DNA of 60,182 nt from Diplodia intermedia. Taxonomy: Eukaryota; Ascomycota; Dothideomycetes; Botryosphaeriales; Botryosphaeriaceae. Both the position numbers and the translations under genes were made by a program. The stretch is taken from NCBI GenBank assembly GCA_021495925.1, contig JAKEKT010000143.1, forward strand, positions 1-60,182, given 5' to 3'. Shown piece after piece: positions 10,729 to 23,046 of this stretch; the first letter of the stretch is position 1; every line of letters starts with the position of its first letter. The notes beneath the pieces are model-generated. The model did no database searches and was not told where the DNA came from. It saw only the letters and a program-made list of their open reading frames with translations.

Positions 10729-13700
10729 GTTGGTGGAGGTGGTGGTGGAGGTGTTGGAGAGGTTCACGTTTTTTTTCTTTTTTTGGTCTGTCTGCTTCTT
10801 GTTGTTGTTGTTGGTGTGTACCTGATACCCTCCTTTTTTTGTTTTGTCGTCGGCGGCGATTGTTGGCGCGCATTGTCTCTCTCCCTCTCTCTTTCTCTCT
10901 CCCTCTCTCCATTGTATCCATGGCGATCTGAGGTGGTGAAGAGGGGAGCAGAGAGAGAGAAAGAAAGAGGAAAAGAGTCTTTCATTTGCGAGGCGCTTGT
11001 CACTTGCGAAGCGAAAGCATTATCGTTTGTTTATTGCCTTTTTATCCACAGCCGGGCTGCAACGACCGTAATGTCTTATGGAAGGCTGGCTATGAAGTGG
11101 GGTTTTGTTGTTGTTGTTTTTTTTTTGTGTCCGATCCCCCTTTTTCGGGGGGGAGCGTCCCCTCTAGGTTATCTACATGTCATTGGCGCGAACGGAGAAC
11201 AATTGGATTTGGGGGAAAAGGCACGGCGATTTATTATCATTTGGGGGGGAAGGTGGTGTTAAACGGAGGCGGGCAGGGCGAAAGTATAGGCGGGCGATCC
11301 GATCCGAACCGAACCAAAGCAAATCTTCCTTGGAGCATAGCATCATCGTTCTAGAAGAGAAAAAATAAACAGAATGACTCCGAATCCTTCTCTCTCTCTC
11401 TTGGCCAGACACGGGGTGGTTTGTTTGTCCCTCGTCTGTTGTCTGCTCGTCCATCGTGAATCTGCAAGTGGAACGGGCACTCTGTGACGGTCGACCCCTT
11501 CCCCCCCTTTTTTTAAACGTTCGTTCGCCTGGGCCGGGGGCGTGAACGTCGGGGAGGATCTCACCATTTCTTACCCCCGAAACCGGGCGGGCCAACCGGA
11601 CCCTGAAGTTTCATCATGATGGTGGATGTATGGATGGAGAAGAGAAGTGGATGATATGGTTTCGATTATCTTATCTTCGGCCGGCTTTCAGGGCCGTTCG
11701 TCTCGTTTCATCATCGTCAAACAATCCTTTTTCCCACCACTAGCAGCATCGGGATTTTTTTCTCTTCTACCTTTTTTTCTTTCCTGCGATGATGGTGAAA
11801 CTCTTTGCTTCTCATCGTGGGAACTAGAAGCATGGACGTTGGACTCGGGACCCCCCCTCCCTCCCTCCCTCCCTCCCTTTCTCCCTTTCAGGCAAGCAGG
11901 CAAAGAAGTAAGCTTGAATTCTAAAAAGTGGAGCTGCTGCCGTTGTTCTTCAGACACGTGGGGGCGGTGGCCGTGTCTGCTGCCTTTTTTTTTTTTTTTT
12001 GTTAGTCGGTGAGTAGTATGATGGTCGAGGTATGCAAGGCAGTCGGTGTGGTTAAAGTGAGGCGCGCGCATCCCCACTTCCTTTCCCCCTTTCTCTCGCT
12101 GGGGGCTGGTAAGGGGGGGAGAAGGGAGGAAGGTACTTGTTCCTTGTGGGCGTGGGTCGGGCCGAAGGATGGAAAGGAGCTTGTTTGGAAGGACGCTGTT
12201 TGCTGGTGACGAGACGGTGGTTTGGGTGTGGCGTGGCGTGGTGTGGCGTGGTGGGAGATGCTGCTGCTGTTGTCTGCTATTTGATTGGTTGGCTCTGATC
12301 TGGTGTGGCTCGGGGTTTCGCTTTGGGCGTTAGGAAGTGGGTTGTGTTTCGTGACGACATCTTTCATCTGAGTTCTGCTGATGATGAGGCATTGGTTATG
12401 CTGGAGACATCCTGCATTTACCCTCCCCTCTTCTGTCTTTCTTTGCCAAGTCGTAAACGTGGTTGCACGGCGGGTGACAAGAATTCAGCCTACCCGCGTC
12501 TGCCGGGAAGAAATATTGCACCTTCGTCATGTAGGTAATTGAATTTATTGTTGTCTGGACGGTTTTGCGCGCATTCAAGACTCGCATCTACGTCCGGAGA
12601 TTGGATTCAGCTACCTTTAGAAGAGTGGTAGCGTTGTCGCTGTGGTCGGGGTTTCTGCAAATCCCGAATAAAAAAGGACGAAAACATGACAACCATGGAG
12701 TGCCAAAGATGTCAAATGCTGCGTATTGTGGCGCTGCGAGGGTCGGCTTCGAGGACTATTTTCAAACTGATATCCATAGATGGCGTTTCCGCATACGGGA
12801 GGGCGCGTTTATTTGGTATACAATCCCTGCGCCTTACTTCAATGGTGCAGGTGGTGCAACCATGGGCGTTTGTGGGTAACACCTGATTATTGGCTGCTTA
12901 TCAGGCTGAAAGACATGGGAGGTATTATTGGTGCACCGAAAACACCGTCTGTAAGGGCGTAGAACTGCGGCTGCCACGCCACACGTCGACATATTTGACT
13001 GCGTGTGCTCAGGCGGTTCTCAACACCAGGAGCAGGCACATGTCCGAGTCAGCGCTATGCGTTTTGATTGCTGGGGCAGCGGGCGGATTGTCGATTGTCG
13101 GCCGCGCTTAGTCTTTATTAATATTTTTAACGTTTGCAGGCTCAGCTCCTTGCCTTGTCACGTCGTCGCTGCAGCTTATGCTCGCGGCTCCCTGCAGCGG
13201 CGGGGTTGCTGCCGCGTCGATGAATCAGCACCAATGGCAGTGCGGCTTCAGCGATGCGCATCCGGCGCGAACAACGGGGTGGTTTCAGGCGGAACATTGT
13301 GCATGGCGTCACGAGAGGCTGCCGAGATTCTACACTTTGTTCGCGATGGACATGTTGTTTGCAAGCCTGAAGGTCGTTCCGCAGCCCGGAGCGAGGTCCG
13401 GGATCCTGTAGTCATGGGCAAGGGGGGGGCATTGCGCTGGAAATTGAGGCACGCAAGCAGATCTGCGAGGCAGCGACGTTGGAAACGCCGGCAAGTTCGG
13501 CAGTGTCTGGAGATGATTGAGGAGAGTGGACAGAGGAGGGCGAAGACCACAAAAGAAAAGAAAGACTGATGATGACGCGCGTGCTCTGCATCTGCGCGTT
13601 CCCAGGCGTGCGGATGTCCGGGGGATCAAATGTCAATTTTGACGGCGACAGGCAGATCATCTGGTCGCTTCGGCAAATCACCTGAGGCTTGGCGTGAAGT

Positions 13701-15008
13701 GTTGCGGTTTTCGTACCGGGAGGGCAGGGCAGGGCTGTGGAAGCAGGCGGGCGGCGGAATGCCTGGGATGATATTGGCGGACTGGTCGTGCCATGGGGGG
13801 CCGCGGCGGCGTGCGAGGCGGCTTGATGCAGCAGTCGCCGAGCCCACGGTGGTTGTGGTTGAGTCGCAGGAGGCAGCGCAGGACTCGAGACGGTTGGGGG
13901 TGCCGGGCGGTCGACAGTCGCGGACGGGACTAGACTTCTGGCTTCGAGTGGCGAGCAGTGCCTTCCTAAGGAGCCGGGCGTGCTTACCGGAACTGTCGCG
14001 CGAGCGAGGCCTTTGCCGGCCCGTCACGCGAGCACGGCACCCAGGCCGATAAGGACGACAGAGTCGAGCACTCGAGGCGCATCACCGCCTGGTGCAGCGC
14101 GCACGCGGCCATGACCGCCCAGGCGCCCTAGGCCGCTGGACGTGGGCGCTGGCTGGGATAAAATCCGAGTTTCGCGTGCTCTCCCTGACGTTTTGGGAAC
14201 TGGCTAGCGCAAAAGGGGTTTGGCGCCCGGAGGGAGTGCTTCGCTGCTAAGTTGTCAGGTTCATCTGCATCTGAATAATAGAAGAAACAACACGCCCTGC
14301 CTAGGCGCCGGGCCCATCCAGCGCATCGCCGCATCGCAAGCCTTCGAGGACCGTCCCGCGCCTGTGCCCGCCCGCCAAACCGCCCGCCCGCCCGGCTTTG
14401 TTGGTCGAGTCGCCGGCCCGTCCCCTTCGTGAGACGAGCACCATTTTGCATTTGCATCTCACTCGAGCCAGCCATCAACAACAACGGCGGCCCACCACCA
14501 CCGCCGCCCCCGCCCCCGCCCCGGCCGCAAAGCCCGCCGCTCTTTAGCTTTCGAGTGCGCGTTCGTGTAAGTCTGCTCTCTCCGCCCTTGAATCTGCCGC
14601 CCCGCCATGGCCCGCGACCCGCTCGACCATTGCGCAGCATGTGTCTCAATAACCCGCCAGCAGCGAATTGCCGTCGCAGCATCTTCGCCACGCCCGCCTT
14701 CTGCCGAATGCTCTGCTGCTTGTGCTCGCCCGGTTTCTGACATCCGCAGCCGTCGCGCGCATCCTGCAGTAGTCTTCCATTCCCGTTGTGGCGGCTGGGC
14801 AAGGGCTACCGCACGCCCACTCCTGTCACCGCAGCCGACTGGCACATGATCGCAGCATCTTGCCGCTGACGAGCCGAGCCTGACTCTCTCTGCCGGTCCG
14901 CTTCGATTTATTTTCCGGTAAGTTTGCACCGTTTCCGACCGCCTCACATGGTCGCGGACGAACCACGTACCAGGCCCTAACCATCCAACCCCAGCCCACC
15001 GCCTCACC
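10729..15008. other. 4.3-kb stretch without supported gene
   Basis: No convincing coding region is visible on either strand. The left part (10729-12300) is simple-sequence rich: CT and GA tracts, T runs and CCCT repeats around 11850-11890. One small inverted-repeat element sits near 12531-12616. The 13000-14900 part has longer open frames, but they are Arg/Gly/Ala-rich without recognisable domains. The final kilobase should contain the promoter and leader of the gene starting at 15009. Confidence 0.45.
12531..12616. mobile_element. Small inverted-repeat (MITE-like) element, copy 1
   Basis: Terminal inverted repeats can be read directly. The left end (from 12534) is GGTAATTGAATTTATT followed by TCTGGACG; the right end, read in reverse complement from 12615, is GGTAGCTGAATCCAA followed by TCTCCGGACG. 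The same end pattern (GGTAGTTGAA...CCGGACG) recurs at five other places in this window. No coding capacity. Divergence between the arms suggests an old copy. Confidence 0.65.
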
Positions 15009-18000
15009 ATGAAGCGCAGACGAGGTGCCGCCAAGTCGGCCTCGCGCAGCCCCGAGATGCCCAAGCAAGGTTTGTCTCTGCTTGATATTGAGCCCCCGTT
15101 CGCGCAGACTTTTCATTGACGCCTCCCATCGCGGCCAGCCACATCGCCGGAAACGCGGTTACGCAGGTCCAGTACGCGAGGCGCTAGCCTGACGCCCTCA
15201 AAGCCAGCAAGGCGGCACCCAACTGAGGCTTTGCATATGACGACGCGCGCTGCTGGCAAGGCCGTCTCCACTGTTGGCACTGACTCACCTGCCGCCTCGG
15301 ACGCCAGCGGCAGCCGTCGCAGCTCTCTCAACGACCCCCAGCCCCAAGCCGATGTTGCTGCAATTGACCAAACTCAAACCGCCCCCAGCGCTGCCCAGGC
15401 TTCCGAATCGCCCTCGGCCGATGACGCCGAGCAGCAGAGCCGCGATGCTGACCGGGATCCGATGGATGCAGACGTGCCGGGTGCTCCCGACTCGGACACG
15501 TCGTCAGAGGACCATGACCAGGAACCCCTGGACACTTCCAAAAGCGGTAATAAGAGAAAACGCTCCCTGGCCGCCGGTGACGATCTCTTGAAACCCCCTC
15601 CACACACCAATGGCGTCAACGGTACTTCCTCACCCGATGATGCCGGCCCACCTTTGCCGTCTACCAACCACCCGAATCCGGAGCCGCCACGGAAGCGTGC
15701 CCGCGGAGGCTGGAGGGGAAGAGGCCGCGGCAGAGGCAGAGGCGGCCGAGGTGGACCGACCCTATCGACCCATGCAAGCTTCCAAACGGACGCAACATCG
15801 ACTCCCCCCTCGACTAGCTTGCTGGACAGAGACCATCTCTCGGACGACCAGCAGGGTGGCAGTGAACGTCCTGCCAAGCAGCCGAAACGACTGCCTGGCC
15901 GCCGAAGGGCCCCTAATGCCGACCCAAGCGTCGAGGCAGATCTTCGTCGCCAGTTGCAGCTGAAGACAGCATATCGTGCTGTCGTCAAGGTGCTGAAGCC
16001 CGTGCTCGCTGAGCTTGCTGACCGTGCCATCAATGACGTCGAGGATGATCCAATGGCCCACGAACAGAGCGATCAATACGAAATAGTCAAGGCTGCCTTG
16101 GATGCCAAGCTCGCCGATCGCATTGGCTATCTGGATCGGAAGCTCGCCATCTCACAAGAGCACGTCGAGCGCAGGAAGACGGCAGAGCTGCACATTGCTG
16201 AGACAGCATACGAAGTAGGCTTCCGTCATTCCTCGGCGAACTTTGTCACTGACGATGCTCTAGAATGTGTTCTACAACCTCCAAGAAGACTTTTTCTTGC
16301 GCTGCCAGTACGAAATCCTGAACATCATACGTGAAGCTGAGAAGCAAGAGCAAGATGGTTATGCCACTGACGATGAGGTATGCCCATTCGAACTTTGCTC
16401 CTTGAGACCAGCAAACTAACAATTCTACAGGATGGACTCATCCCTCGCCGACGTGGTATGCAGTACAAATGGCGATCAACCGGCTTCCTCGACCCCAAAT
16501 CAGATTCACGCAGCAGGTTTTACCTCGAGACAGAGAAGCTGTGGAAAAACCACGAGCTCCGTGGCCTCTCAAGAAAAGAAAGGGACGGTTTCCTGGAGCA
16601 ACATCCGGAAGAATTTGATAAAGAGGCAGTCACGACCCGAGAGAACTTTACCTTATACGACGCCGATCGTCGAGAGCACGCTTTGGCCATCTACAACGCA
16701 AACGCCCTGGCCGACGCCGCCCAAGCGGTCGAGACAGGTATCAAGCCTGAGCCGGTCGTCAAGACACTGCCCAATGAGGACGCCACTGGTCTCCAATTGC
16801 TCGTCTCTGCAATTGAGAATCCACCGCCTCCGGCCCCTCTTCCCACCATGGTCGAGGAGCGCAAGTACGAGGAGCGCATAACGCCTCGTAGTACACCCGC
16901 GGCTGAGATCAGTACCCCGAGGATGGGAAGCGGTCAAGCCGGATCCACGTCGACACCGAAGTCCACCCGTGGTCGTAGAGGGCGCGGGCAATCGGCGAGA
17001 TCGACGCCTATCCGCGCGACTGCTCGATCCCGAACTTCAACCCCCGCTCCCCTCGTAATGGACGATATGCTCGAGCCAATCGAGCCCGGCTCAGCCTCAA
17101 TGTCAACGGGAACTGGGACCCGCGACCCCAGCCCGCGAAAATTGATTGTTGAGCATGTGCCTCCTGCATACACTCCCGATGAACCCAGGCGTAGGGTCCC
17201 TGAGGGTCCAATCGTCAATGGTGCAGAGAGGCACTCGATGGCTGAGCCGCAGCCGCTAAGGCAGCCAAGCGTGTCCTCGAATAGAATCACGGATCTTCTG
17301 AACAAGGGTGATGAACCGCCCCCACCGATGTCTACGTTCATCTCATCCAGTCCTGCAGCATTGCCACCCGCCATTCTGCAGCCACTGCCGCAGCCTTCAT
17401 CGGCTCCGCTGTCCGAACCGCCCCGTCTAGCTGCGCACTCTGGTCAGCCTTCTGATTCTTCACAACCTGGTCTGACTACTCAGCTTTCGCAGCCTGTCGA
17501 TCGTAGCGAACGTGCGCATGAGTCGTACATGTCCACGCTCTCTGAGCCGGACAGGACGTTTGATTCTGTTGGGGTTGCGCAGCAGCGTCCGACCACTGCG
17601 CCAACGGAGGCAACGAGGCCGGATGCGCCGCCTGCACGCAAGACGTTCTGGGATACTATCACAATTGACAACAAATCAAGGCCCACCAGTCCATTGAACG
17701 CTGACAAGACGCCTTTGGCAAGGATACGACAGATTCTAAACCCTTCGAACTTTCCGCGCAGAGCTGACAGTCCCTCTGGGACCACGCCGCCCGCGACTGC
17801 GACTAGTATCAATGATCGGCTCTCGGAGCGGCCAGAAATGGCGCCTCCCGCATCAAGAGCGTCAGTCTCTAACGATGCTGCGAGCTCAAGACGGTCATCT
17901 GGTGCAGCCAGTGTGCTTTCCCAGCCCCCTGGTGCGCAGCCCGCAGCAGCATCACCGATAGAGGCGCCGAAGCGGTCCAACAGCCGTGATAAGGGCCTCG

Positions 18001-18770
18001 AGCAGCGGCAGAACAGATGGAGGGCAGCGGTTCCACCTCAACATGGGCCAACGCCTCCATTCCGGCCTGACTCGAACCCTCCGCAGAATGCTTTCCTGAA
18101 GCACCAAGGCTGGACTGTGGAGTCGCAGATGCGGCTCTCGCAGCAGTCGGCGGCGTCACCGCCCCAGTCGTACCCGAACTACGCTCCGCCGTACGACGCC
18201 CGCGCCCAACCTGCTGGCTATCCGCCACCCGGCCACCTAGCAGTGCCGCCACCTCCAGTACCAGGTCCGTACAACTACAGCTACCCTCCACCTAACCCCC
18301 ACCTTAGCGCCGTGCCATTCTTCTCACCGCCTTTCAATTGTCCACCAGGCCCTCCGCCGTATCAATCCATCTACGCACCGCCGCAAGGGTACCCACCCCC
18401 TCCGCCGGGCTACGGTGCTCCACCGCAACCGGGCGGCCCGCCGCACCAACAACCTGGGCCTCCACCGCCACCGGGGCCTCCCCAACCGCACTACGGTACG
18501 CAATACGGCGGGCAGCCGATCCTGCCAGCCACGATCGACCGACGCAGTAGTGGTGGTAATCCTGGTGGGCAACTCGGTAGCCCGTATCCAGGTAGCCCTC
18601 CGGCCCACCACCCACCGGCATTCAGCCAGCAGCAGAGTCAGTACGGAGGAGGAAGCGCAGGAGGGAATAGCGAGAGGGGTGGCCGGGGTGGCCACGGTGG
18701 TAGGAGGCGATGGAAGAACACTGCGCCGGGGACCGAGTTCAGGCCGTATACGGGACCCAAGAGACATTGA
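15009..18770 (+). CDS. Large proline-rich, RG-rich fungal protein, unknown function
   Basis: I do not recognise a named family. Four exons (15009-15069, 15139-16214, 16264-16377, 16431-18770) give 1196 residues, and every join is in frame with GT..AG ends. The N-terminal about 280 residues are acidic and Ser/Pro-rich with a basic RG block (RGGWRGRGRGRGRGG, about 205-226). Residues about 287-470 look folded and helical, rich in charged heptad-like sequence, and end with DDEDGLIPRRRGMQYKW, which is spread over exons 3-4. The rest is disordered: Ser/Pro/Gln-rich, then a PPG-type proline-rich block (about 960-1120) and a C-terminal RGG-like patch (GGRGGHGGRRRWK). RG/RGG boxes and the basic start (MKRRRGAAKSASRSP) suggest a nuclear or RNA-associated role. 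That is inference only. Confidence 0.8.
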
Positions 18771-19715
18771 AATATTGGAAGAGACGGGGCAATAGTAGCT
18801 CCATGGTAATTAAAAACTCGGCTGGAGGTTTCCATTCTGGCAAAAATGGCCTGGGAAAAGATGACTTGGAGGAAGCGGGCATTAGTCGATACTCAGTCGT
18901 CGTTCTCTCTCTCTGTTCTTTTTTCTTTTCCGCGTTGGTCCTTGCAGAAGGCACAACGGACAAGTCTGCATTCGAACGGCGTTTTTTGCGTCAAAGCGAG
19001 CCTGGTCCCGGGCATAACTCCTGGTTGGCATAGGAGGTCTTTGCGTCTGTGTTTTTCTTCCTCCTGCAATTACTAGCAGTCGAGCAAGCAATCAATACGT
19101 TGACTTTTCGACTGTTGTTGACGATGTTTAAGAAATTGGTTCCAATCCAGCGTTTCGGTCGCTGTAGGTGTGCTCGCGGGCTAGTCATGAGATGGAATGA
19201 AGTGTCCGAGTGCAATAATGCCTAAGGCTGTGAGAGTCCAGTATTGACATGCTGACTGTACCAATGACCGGGGGCGAGTTGCCTGTTTTGGCTAAAAGCG
19301 CATGATTCATGATCGCTCATGGTGAAAATTCGCATGTCGTACTGCCACGGAAAAGCATCGCACGGGGCGCAGCACGGGGCCACGACGACGGTTTCTAGGT
19401 ACGGTGTCTCCAGCGGTCGGTGACTCATTCAATCTTGAGGACGGGGGCGGGTGCCTGGACCTGCTGTTCAGGCTAGCGGATGAGCTGTAAGTTCCGCCAC
19501 CACTCGCCGCCGCCGGCAAAAACGCGGGCGCAAGCGACGGCCGCAGCGAAATCGTCATAAAACCTTCTGAAAACCACCTGCCTTTCTGCTGCAATCCTAC
19601 CTACCCCTCCACACACCACCACACCGCGCAAACCCCAGCCTGTTGATACCCCTCACCACAACCACTTCGAACCGACAACCCAGCACAGGAAAAACCCAGG
19701 AAAGAACAAGCAGTC
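18771..19715. other. Intergenic stretch
   Basis: Contains the 3' UTR of the RG-rich protein gene and, toward 19560-19715, the CT/CA-rich leader of the eIF6 gene. No other gene is supported. Confidence 0.5.
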
Positions 19716-20817
19716 ATGGCGGTCCGCGCGCAATTCGAGAACTCCAACGAGTACGTACTTTTGTTTCCAGCGTCTTGTTTTTTACCCCACCATATGCACC
19801 ACAGCGCGGCATAGTGTTGGAATGGGATTCATGGAGCGAGCCATCACTTTGAACGCGCTCTTGCTCGTGCCATGGGCCTTTTCCATCACTGGATCCCCAT
19901 TGCCAAAACGCACGCACTTGCAGCCACTGCGCGATACCCCGCCGCCGCCGGCTCCCAATTCTCCCCTCCCTCTCGTCGCTCTTCTGCACAGCCACACAGA
20001 TAAGGACATTTCGGGCTAATTACCGTTTCCCCCCCACAGAGTCGGCGTCTTCTCGACCCTCACCAACTCGTACGCGCTCGTGGCGGTCGGCGCGTCGGAG
20101 AACTTCTACTCGGTGTTCGAGGCGGAGCTGCAGGACGTGGTGCCCATCTGCCACGCGACGATCGCGGGCACGCGCATCGTGGGGCGGCTGACGGCGGGCA
20201 ACCGCAAGGGGCTGCTGGTGCCGACGTCGACGACGGACCAGGAGCTGCAGCACCTGCGCAACAGCATCCCGGACGAGGTCAAGATCCAGCGCATCGAGGA
20301 GCGGCTGTCGGCGCTGGGCAACGTCATCTGCTGCAACGACCACGTCGCCCTCGTGCACCCGGACATTGAGCGCGAGACGGAGGAGATCATCGCCGACGTG
20401 CTCGGCGTCGAGGTGTTTCGCCAGACCGTCGCGGACAACGTGCTCGTCGGCAGCTACATGAGCTTGAGCAACCAGGGCGGCATCGTCCATCCGAAGACTA
20501 GCATTCAGGACCAGGACGAGCTGTCGAGCTTGCTGCAGGTCCCGCTGGTGGCGGGCAGCGTCAACAGAGGCTCGCCCGTCGTCGGTGCCGGCATGGTTGT
20601 GAACGATTGGATGGCTGTTACTGGTGAGTTTTGATACCAATCGCTTGCTGCTCGAATTCGGCGCGGTTGGGCGCTAACGGGGAACTGCTGTACAGGTCTC
20701 GACACCACGGCGACGGAGCTCTCGGTCATCGAATCCGTCTTCCGCCTCGGCGAGGGCATGGGCCCCGGCGCCATCAACACCACCAACAAGGAGACCATGG
20801 TCGAGTCCTTCTACTAA
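19716..20817 (+). CDS. TIF6: Eukaryotic translation initiation factor 6 (60S anti-association factor)
   Basis: eIF6/Tif6 binds the 60S ribosomal subunit, is needed for its maturation and export, and prevents premature joining to 40S. Three exons (19716-19750, 20040-20623, 20696-20817) give 246 residues, close to the family's usual 245. The protein reads MAVRAQFENSNEVGVFSTL at the N-terminus and includes the conserved NSYALVAVGASENFYSVFE, GTRIVGRLTAGNRKGLLVP and NRGSPVVGAGMVVNDWMAV segments, ending NKETMVESFY. The pentein fold's repeated GNRKGLL/NDHVAL pattern is visible. The first intron is 289 nt, long for a fungus, and separates codon 12 from the rest. Codon usage in exon 2 is strongly GC-ending, as expected for a well-expressed gene. 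Assignment is firm. Confidence 0.96.
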
Positions 20818-21418
20818 GAGGTCGACTCCCTATTTCTCATTTTTGGTTGGGTCGTGTGTTTTTGGGGCGGCACAGCATCATCATCACCCGGTTTTACTCG
20901 GGACATTCTTGTTCGGGGTAGATTCCTACCGGAATCTCTTCATGTGGCCTCACAGGTCCTGCGATGGCTGAAGGAAGGGAACAATGAGGACTGAGGGTGT
21001 GTGGGTAGAAAAAAAAGCTTGGACAAGAGGATCTCACTGTCGCTGTTTGAGGATTTCTCTGGCTGGCTAGGACGGGAGAATCGATACGGCGAGCTTGAAC
21101 CGATGGCGTTGCGTTACAGGAAGAAGGACCAAGGGCTTCTCAGATCAGGATGTCTGATGTGGAGTAGAGTGAGGGAAGGTTGAAGGGAACAGGGCTCTAT
21201 CCAATGCTCTGGCTTTTTTTTCTTGCTTTGGCCGGAACTCTGCAGCAGCGGAAGAACACGGGAAAAGGGAGTTCTTGGCATTCTCTTTTTTTTTGCAGGA
21301 CTAACCGCTATGCCCTGATGTGTGGCTGTTTATCTCGAAATATCATACCGCACCCGAAGCTCATCCTACTTTTCATGCCTGTGGTTACTTCGTCCCTCCG
21401 ATTGCATTATAATATATA

Positions 21419-21498
21419 TGCAGTCGAATACAAGATCCGCACGTAAAGATACGTATCTAAAACTTGTATGTATATCCGGATCTTGTATTGAATTACCC
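21419..21498. mobile_element. Small inverted-repeat (MITE-like) element, copy 2
   Basis: The core inverted repeat is perfect over 13 bp: AATACAAGATCCG at 21427-21439 and its reverse complement at 21477-21489. The right end finishes in AATTACCC, so in reverse complement it begins GGGTAATTCAATACAAG, matching the family end pattern. It lies between the 3' end of TIF6 and the 3' end of the pop8 candidate. The interior is AT-rich and non-coding. Confidence 0.75.
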
Positions 21499-21970
21499 GT
21501 CCCGTGTAGAATTTTTCTGTAAGGCAGATGGGAGGTGGGTAGTTTCTTTCCGTTACCCGCTGTGACAGGGCTCATGTGATGCATTGAGGAAATCACCCCA
21601 GCTAGTCGGCCTCCTCTCCTTCCCACCAAGCGCAGTCTTTCTGGGGAAGTTCTTGCTCGCGTCGCAACCCCTTCTTCGAGTGTTGCACTCTGGCGCGCGC
21701 TGCAGTTAAGAAAGGGCGACGAAAGCAAGAAAAGACCATAGCCATAACCCCTCGGAGTCGTTTCCCTCCTTCCTTTTGTTTTCCCTCCTTCCCTTCTCCA
21801 TCCATTCTCCCTCCTCCCCAATGAATCTCAGAAAGAAGAGGGGAAGGATGAGTGAATGATCTTTTCCCCCACCCCACCGCCACCACCACCACCACGACCA
21901 TTTCCCCCAGCCCAGCTCCCTTCCTTTTCCCTTTCCATTTCCATCCTCTCACCTCCCATCCCCACCCCCC

Positions 21971-22501
21971 TCACCCCCAAACACCCCCCTCACCCCCCTC
22001 ACCCCCACCACACCCCCCCAACACCAACCCCCCCAACCAACCCCCCCACCCCTTAACAACCCACCCGAGTTGCCCCCCCTCCTCCTCCCGGCCGCCTTCG
22101 CCGACCCACGCCCCAACCGCCGCAACCACCCCCGCCCCGTCCTCCCGCGGCACCCGCACCCACACCTCCCCCGTCGCCGGCGCGACCCGCAAGATGTCGA
22201 CCGGCGTCGCCGCGCCGTGCGCGCCGAGGTGGGCGCGCAGCGCGGCGGTGAGGTGTTGGCGGGTTGTTAGGGCGTCGAGGGTTGTTGGGGGGGTTGTCGG
22301 GTGGTGGGCGTGGTGGGCGTGGAGGTGGTGGAGGTGGAGGTGGATGTAGGTCCAGGGGGGGTGGCGGTGGGTGTGGGTGTGGAGGGTTTGGGGGGTGGAT
22401 GAGGGTGAGGAGAGGGAGGAGGATGTGGTGGTGGTGGTGAAGGATGTGGTGGTTGTGGTGGTGGTGGTGGGCGGGCGGGAGAGGGGGAGGGAGGGGGGCA
22501 T
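21971..22501 (-). CDS. pop8: Probable RNase P / RNase MRP subunit Pop8
   Basis: A 176-residue intronless frame. After a Pro/Thr/Ser-rich start, residues 48-60 read PPWTYIHLHLHHL, followed by LDALTTRQHLTAALRAHLG (75-93), TPVDILRVAP (99-108), GEVWVRVPREDGAGVVAAV (111-129) and a C-terminal GWVVKGWGGWLGGLV. This order is what I know of the fungal Pop8-like domain, a small protein subunit of RNase P and RNase MRP that process tRNA precursors and rRNA. The sequence is extremely biased (poly-Thr, His and Gly tracts). The C-terminal Gly-rich tail after residue 160 may be read-through of repetitive DNA, so the true end or an unseen intron could differ. Recognition is from memory of the motif pattern. 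Confidence 0.62.
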   Translation of the reverse strand: MPPSLPLSRPPTTTTTTTTSFTTTTTSSSLSSPSSTPQTLHTHTHRHPPWTYIHLHLHHLHAHHAHHPTTPPTTLDALTTRQHLTAALRAHLGAHGAATPVDILRVAPATGEVWVRVPREDGAGVVAAVGAWVGEGGREEEGGQLGWVVKGWGGWLGGLVLGGCGGGEGGEGGVWG

Positions 22502-23046
22502 TGTTTTTCTTTTTCTTTCTTTTTCTTTTTTTTTGCTGGTTTGTTGGTTTGTTGGTTCGTTGGTTGGTTCGGGGTTAAGTGAGGGCTTGTCTGTTTGCGA
22601 GAAGGTGTTTTCTATTTTTTTTTTTTTTTACGTGGGGCGCGCGCGTTTTTGGCGGACGGCTTTGTGGAGGGTGGTGGTGGTGTTGCTGCGCAAGCAAGGA
22701 ATGATTTTTGGTGGCCGGGTTGCTTGCGGGGATTGAGCGAGCGGGATGGGCCGAGACACGATCTCGGAGGAAGGTTGAAGGGGACGTGAGGTCGGTGAGC
22801 GGAATTGAGCAGTCGTTTTGTTGTTGTTGCTGCTTTCAGCGGGGTGAAAGGTGCGGCGCAGATTCGCGGTTGAAGCTAAGTACTTAGGCGGGCGGAAATG
22901 CGGGATGACGCGCGGGTGAGTTGCGGCCTTCAGGCAGCACCCCCGACACTTTTTGTCTTCCTCTCACCCCGACTTTCCCACCACCTCGACACACGACCAC
23001 ACTCCAATCCTTCGGCCTGGCGGATACGACGCGACAATCCACAGCC
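22502..23046. promoter_or_regulatory. Shared divergent promoter region, pop8 / ess2
   Basis: About 545 bp separates the start codons of the minus-strand pop8 candidate and the plus-strand ess2 gene. It contains T-rich tracts (22506-22534, 22613-22629) and no other frame with protein character. No defined factor-binding site can be named from sequence alone. Confidence 0.4.

Noticed and set aside
12990..13570. 188-codon plus-strand frame
   Set aside because: Cys/Arg/Gly-rich without domain; neighbouring frames are equally open.
20020..20640. 206-codon open frame antisense to TIF6
   Set aside because: Antisense shadow; the eIF6 frame is unambiguous.
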